Source: Psychrobacter piechaudii
Lineage (GTDB): Bacteria > Pseudomonadota > Gammaproteobacteria > Pseudomonadales > Moraxellaceae
Assembly (NCBI RefSeq): GCF_900162825.1
Contig: NZ_FUGE01000214.1
Location: forward strand, 1 to 44,389
Reading direction: 5' to 3'
DNA: 44,389 bases
How positions within the stretch are numbered: position 1 is the first letter of the stretch; each line of letters starts with the position of its first letter. Of this stretch, positions 41,386 to 44,389 are shown one piece after another. A model generated the notes under the pieces. The model searched no databases and had not been told where the DNA came from. It saw only the letters and a program-made list of their open reading frames with translations. The translations under genes and the position numbers were made by a program.

Positions 41386-42051
41386 ATGAAAACCAAAACT
41401 GAAGAGTTTTTGATTGATGGCCCTGCAGGAAAACTTGAAGTAGAAGCGCTATGGCAGAATGAGGATCCTACGGATACTAACACCAAAAAAGTGGCTTTAT
41501 TATGTCATCCTAACCCTTTATTTGATGGTACTATGAAGAATAAAGTGGTGACCACCATGTTTAACTTTGCCCGTGATGAGGGCATGCATGTGGTGCGTTT
41601 TAACTTTCGTGGGGCAGGTAAGTCGACCGGTGAGCACGATTATGCGGTAGGTGAAATTGAAGATGCTATGGCGGTATTACAGTGGATTAGCGATCACACC
41701 TCAGCAAATCAGCTATGGCTAGGAGGCTTTTCCTTTGGCGGTTATATTACTGCGAGGGTCGCTGAGCAGTTATTAGTTACGCCTCATATTTGGGGGTTGA
41801 CTGAGATGGAGCTAACAAAGGTAATATTAATGGCTCCTTCTGTTGAAAACAATGATGCCTCTGACGTTATGTTGCCGACCCAAAAAACCATTCAAATCTA
41901 TGGCGATGCCGATACTGTGATTAAGCCTGAGCTTATGAAAAAATTTGCTGAAGATAAACAAATCGCCAGTTATGTGCTTGAAGGGGCAGGCCACTTCTTT
42001 CATGGGCGTTTAACTGAAATTAGAACTTTATTAGAGCAACACGCAGTATAA
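41386..42051 (+). CDS. Alpha/beta hydrolase (COG2945-like)
   Basis: Cytoplasmic alpha/beta hydrolase of 221 aa. The conserved start region LLCHPNPLFDGTMKNKVV and VVRFNFRGAGKSTGEHD are hallmarks of this serine-hydrolase group. The nucleophile elbow is GGFSFGGY, the acidic residue is in IYGDADTV and the histidine is in GAGHFFHGRL, so the triad is complete. I start at the ATG; a TTG two codons earlier is less likely. Members act on unknown esters or peptides. zapE follows at 88 bp on the same strand, possibly an operon. Confidence 0.8.
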   Translation: MKTKTEEFLIDGPAGKLEVEALWQNEDPTDTNTKKVALLCHPNPLFDGTMKNKVVTTMFNFARDEGMHVVRFNFRGAGKSTGEHDYAVGEIEDAMAVLQWISDHTSANQLWLGGFSFGGYITARVAEQLLVTPHIWGLTEMELTKVILMAPSVENNDASDVMLPTQKTIQIYGDADTVIKPELMKKFAEDKQIASYVLEGAGHFFHGRLTEIRTLLEQHAV

Positions 42052-42139
42052 GCCATAAATAGGCCAGCGAGATGGAAAACGCTTGAGTGGCTAAAATTAG
42101 TTTTTTATTCCTTGATGAGATAAGAGCGATAGTTGAAAT

Positions 42140-43276
42140 ATGAATATGACCCCATTACAAAGGTACCAAGCTGCGATAGCTACTGATGAGTTTAATCATG
42201 ATCCTATTCAGGAACAGGCGATGACCTATCTTGATGGGGTTTATCATCAACTGATAGAGAACTCCAAAGAGAAAAAAAGTTTTTTTGGCCTGTTTAAATC
42301 GCAACCTGTTCCGCCAAAAGGGCTTTACATGTGGGGCGGTGTAGGTCGAGGCAAAACTTGGATGATGGATATGTTCTTTGAGTCTGTGCCCCTACAGCGC
42401 AAAATGCGGATGCATTTCCATCACTTTATGCAGCGGGTTCACAAAGAGCTAAATAAACTTCAAGGCAGTAGTGACCCCTTAGAGAAAGTGGCAGATATCA
42501 TCCATGATGAGGCGGTACTAATTTGCTTCGATGAATTCTTTGTCTCCAACGTCTCCGACGCTATGATCTTAGGGGATTTGTTTACTATGCTGTTTAAGCG
42601 TGGTATTACCTTAGTTGCCACCTCAAATATTGAGCCATCGGGTTTATATAAAGATGGACTACATAGGGATCGCTTCATGCCAGCAGTAGCGGAGCTTGAG
42701 AAGCACACTACTGTAATGAATATCGACTCAGGTATTGATTACCGTTTACGTTTACTGCAGCAAGCTGAGCTGTATAAATATCCATTAACCAAAGAAAATA
42801 GTCACTGGTTGGCCAACCGTTTTGTGTCATTGGCCAATAATCAAAAGATTTCAAAAGAACCCATTATTATTAATGGGCGTGAAATTAAGATTAACGCTCG
42901 CACCAAGACCGTCTTGTATTGTGATTTCAGACAGCTGTGTATGGAGCCAAGATCTGCCAACGACTTTATTGAGATCTCCAATAACTTTACTACAGTATTG
43001 GTAGATAACGTTCCTGATTTAACTGATGTGCTGCGAGATCCTACGCGTCGTTTCATTTACTTAGTAGATGAGTTTTATGATCGCCGTGTGAAATTACTAA
43101 TTAGAGCAGAGCAGTCTATCTTGGAATTATATCAAGGTGAAAAGCTGGCCTTTGAGATTGAACGGACCCGCTCACGTCTGCTTGAAATGCAGTCGGAAGA
43201 TTATCTAAAGCTTGAGCATCGTTTGGATGTAGATAGCTCACAAGCCACATTGGACGATGATGAGTTGGTTGGCTAG
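42140..43276 (+). CDS. zapE: Cell division ATPase ZapE (AFG1 family)
   Basis: AFG1-like ATPase of 378 aa. ZapE in E. coli binds FtsZ and destabilises rings under stress. Walker A is GGVGRGKT (residues 66-73) within KGLYMWGGVGRGKTWMMD, Walker B is LICFDEFFV and the sensor region is LVATSNIEPSGLYKDGLHRDRF, all diagnostic. The C-terminal FRQLCMEPRSANDFIEIS and RRFIYLVDEFYDRRVKL complete the family pattern. A second ATG two codons inside is possible. It ends in a strong terminator. Confidence 0.92.
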   Translation: MNMTPLQRYQAAIATDEFNHDPIQEQAMTYLDGVYHQLIENSKEKKSFFGLFKSQPVPPKGLYMWGGVGRGKTWMMDMFFESVPLQRKMRMHFHHFMQRVHKELNKLQGSSDPLEKVADIIHDEAVLICFDEFFVSNVSDAMILGDLFTMLFKRGITLVATSNIEPSGLYKDGLHRDRFMPAVAELEKHTTVMNIDSGIDYRLRLLQQAELYKYPLTKENSHWLANRFVSLANNQKISKEPIIINGREIKINARTKTVLYCDFRQLCMEPRSANDFIEISNNFTTVLVDNVPDLTDVLRDPTRRFIYLVDEFYDRRVKLLIRAEQSILELYQGEKLAFEIERTRSRLLEMQSEDYLKLEHRLDVDSSQATLDDDELVG

Positions 43277-43339
43277 TTAGCGATTGAAATCTGGTTTGGT
43301 TAATATCAGTTTTTTAAAGACTTAAATATAAAAAACCAT

Positions 43340-43390
43340 AAAGGCTTATAAATAGAGGGTTATTAATTCTCTGTTTATAAGCCTTTTTTT
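43340..43390. terminator. Bidirectional terminator between zapE and the exported protein gene
   Basis: A 13-bp stem AAAGGCTTATAAA / TTTATAAGCCTTT encloses an inner AGAG/CTCT pair and ends in T7. Confidence 0.9.
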
Positions 43391-43440
43391 AGTTTTCAAA
43401 GTTCGTAGGTCTCAAATGCAGATGAGAGCTGGGCTAGGTA

Positions 43441-43983
43441 TTAATGCACAATAGTATTAAAGGCCACGCTCACTGACTTGCGTGGCGGAATATACTTAAT
43501 GTCCCAGCGCAGAGATTTATATTCAGAATAAGGCACTTCTACCAGCTTCCCATCAACCATACGCATTAAGGGTAGGTCACGGTAATTGTAGTTATCAAGC
43601 GAAGCTTGGGCACTAGGAGGATAAGCCTCTCCAGTAAATTCTGTATTGGCTGGAATAGGAAGGGTTACCGTGGTGTTTTGAATCGCAGTATTTAAAGTAT
43701 TGCTATAGGTAGCTTTATACTGGATTAGAGTACCAATTTTGGCCGTATTTACAGGAATATATACCTTTTCGCCCTGATTATTAGTCACAACTTTGCTGGC
43801 ACTGAGCCTCATTTTCAGAGCGTCATTGGCTTGGGCGGGGGCTGCTGTCAGGGTAAGTAAAATACCAGATAAGACAGCCGCAAGATAGACATTACTGTAC
43901 TTCAAAAAAGACTTGGATAATATAGGCTTCCAAAAACGAGAAAGCTTACTATAAAACACGGCTCCTGAAATAACTGTGATCAA
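43441..43983 (-). CDS. Exported DUF11-like protein
   Basis: Secreted protein of 180 aa. The best start is a TTG with AAGGAG 8 nt upstream; it gives a long basic n-region (SKLSRFWKPILSKSFLKYSN) before a hydrophobic core and a cleavage site near PAQA-N (residue ~53). The mature ~125 residues look like one immunoglobulin-type strand-rich domain: IGTLIQYKATYSN, TVTLPIPANTEFTGEAYPP and LRWDIKYIPPRKSVSVAF, a pattern close to DUF11 repeats of surface or periplasmic proteins. Function unknown. The tnpB remnant begins about 90 bp upstream, so its promoter must be in that short gap. Confidence 0.65.
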   Translation of the reverse strand: MITVISGAVFYSKLSRFWKPILSKSFLKYSNVYLAAVLSGILLTLTAAPAQANDALKMRLSASKVVTNNQGEKVYIPVNTAKIGTLIQYKATYSNTLNTAIQNTTVTLPIPANTEFTGEAYPPSAQASLDNYNYRDLPLMRMVDGKLVEVPYSEYKSLRWDIKYIPPRKSVSVAFNTIVH

Positions 43984-44073
43984 GATGAACTCCTTTATGA
44001 GACTATGCCACTTAGGGTGGTAGCGAGTCTCTTATGCTTTAGTTGCTATAGTTAATATCAACACAAACCATTT

Positions 44074-44389
44074 TTGACTTCCTCCCCTCGCTAAACCGAG
44101 GGGATTCCTACAGCTAGACGGTCAAGCCCGACCGCAAGGATGTTCTTAGCAGCATTGGTATCTCTATCATGCCATGTGCCACACTCAGCACAAGTCCATC
44201 CTTTATTCGCAAACCTGCTCTACCCTCAAGCTACTGTCACTTATTGTGTGGCAGCACGAGCAAGTCTGGGTAGTGTAACTCTCATTTACCATCTCAAGCT
44301 GACAACCTGCATGCTTGCATTTGTATTCCAGTTGTCGTTTAAGCTCAAACCATCCTGCATCGTATGTTGATTTAGCTAGATTGGTTTTT
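44074..44389 (-). pseudogene. 3' remnant of IS200/IS605-type tnpB (copy 3) with right end
   Basis: Minus-strand copy cut by the window edge. It ends with the same GTCAA (44078-44074) and the perfect hairpin CCCCTCG/CGAGGGG (44084-44103) as copy 1. It shares copy 1's one-base deletion near the zinc finger, has a further deletion in AATAAAGG and a CSYC to CSCC-type change with ACACAATAAG, so it is more decayed. It is not a functional gene. Confidence 0.85.

Noticed and set aside
1-44389. CRISPR array, prophage, toxin-antitoxin pair or tRNA/rRNA genes
   Set aside because: I saw no spaced direct repeats, phage structural genes, small paired ORFs or cloverleaf sequences. Absence by eye is not proof.

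Overview
The window looks like chromosomal DNA from a low-GC gammaproteobacterium of the Pseudomonadales, most likely Moraxellaceae and close to Psychrobacter. This is inferred from gene content, the AT-rich base composition and the gene order purN-purM / AI-2E transporter / hda, which resembles the Pseudomonas arrangement; no database was searched. Both ends lie inside degenerate copies of the same IS200/IS605-type tnpB sequence in inverted orientation, so the window is probably a whole draft-assembly contig broken at a repeat.

Layout. 1-395: 3' remnant of tnpB with its hairpin right end. 507-3138: ABC importer of the ThiXYZ/NMT1 type, then a LysE/RhtB exporter. 3975-5757 (minus): purM-purN. 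6111-8946: AI-2E family membrane protein, the DnaA inactivator Hda and a DUF2057 periplasmic protein. 9249-11622: 1-Cys peroxiredoxin, a GST and a META/DUF4377 lipoprotein. 11755-13161: ruvC (minus) and fxsA. 13355-13543 (minus): a 6S RNA gene hidden in a 700-bp gap. 13880-17128: gpmI and a lipoprotein-type S41 protease. 17256-19792: GacA-type regulator, PBP7 and a small DksA/TraR zinc-finger protein. 20074-22708: pgk, a small lipoprotein and ruvA without ruvB. 22806-28553: argD, yacG, a divergent TrmB-like methyltransferase, an ABC1-family kinase and purD. 28807-31847: DUF2905 protein and a metN-metI-metQ methionine importer whose MetN lacks the usual C-terminal regulatory domain. 32156-32962: a protein whose ends resemble HolD (polymerase III psi). 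33085-34246: the only intact tnpB element. 34330-40473: serC, then yejA-gloB-yejB-yejE with no yejF after it. 40572-43983: a lipoprotein, an alpha/beta hydrolase, zapE and an exported DUF11-like protein. 44074-44389 (minus): third tnpB remnant.

Most of the window is housekeeping: purine synthesis (purM, purN, purD), glycolysis (gpmI, pgk), serine and arginine synthesis, recombination (ruvA, ruvC), replication control (hda, possibly holD), cell-wall maintenance and nutrient uptake. Convergent genes are usually separated by strong bidirectional hairpin terminators. Several intergenic spaces carry short imperfect tandem duplications of 7-21 bp. The least ordinary signals are the TnpB family with glycine at the RuvC-II glutamate position, two tnpB copies sharing one frameshift, the 6S RNA, the HolD-like protein with a long linker, the divergent TrmB-like paralogue and the gloB insertion in the yej cluster. 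I saw no CRISPR array, tRNA, rRNA, prophage or obvious defence system.
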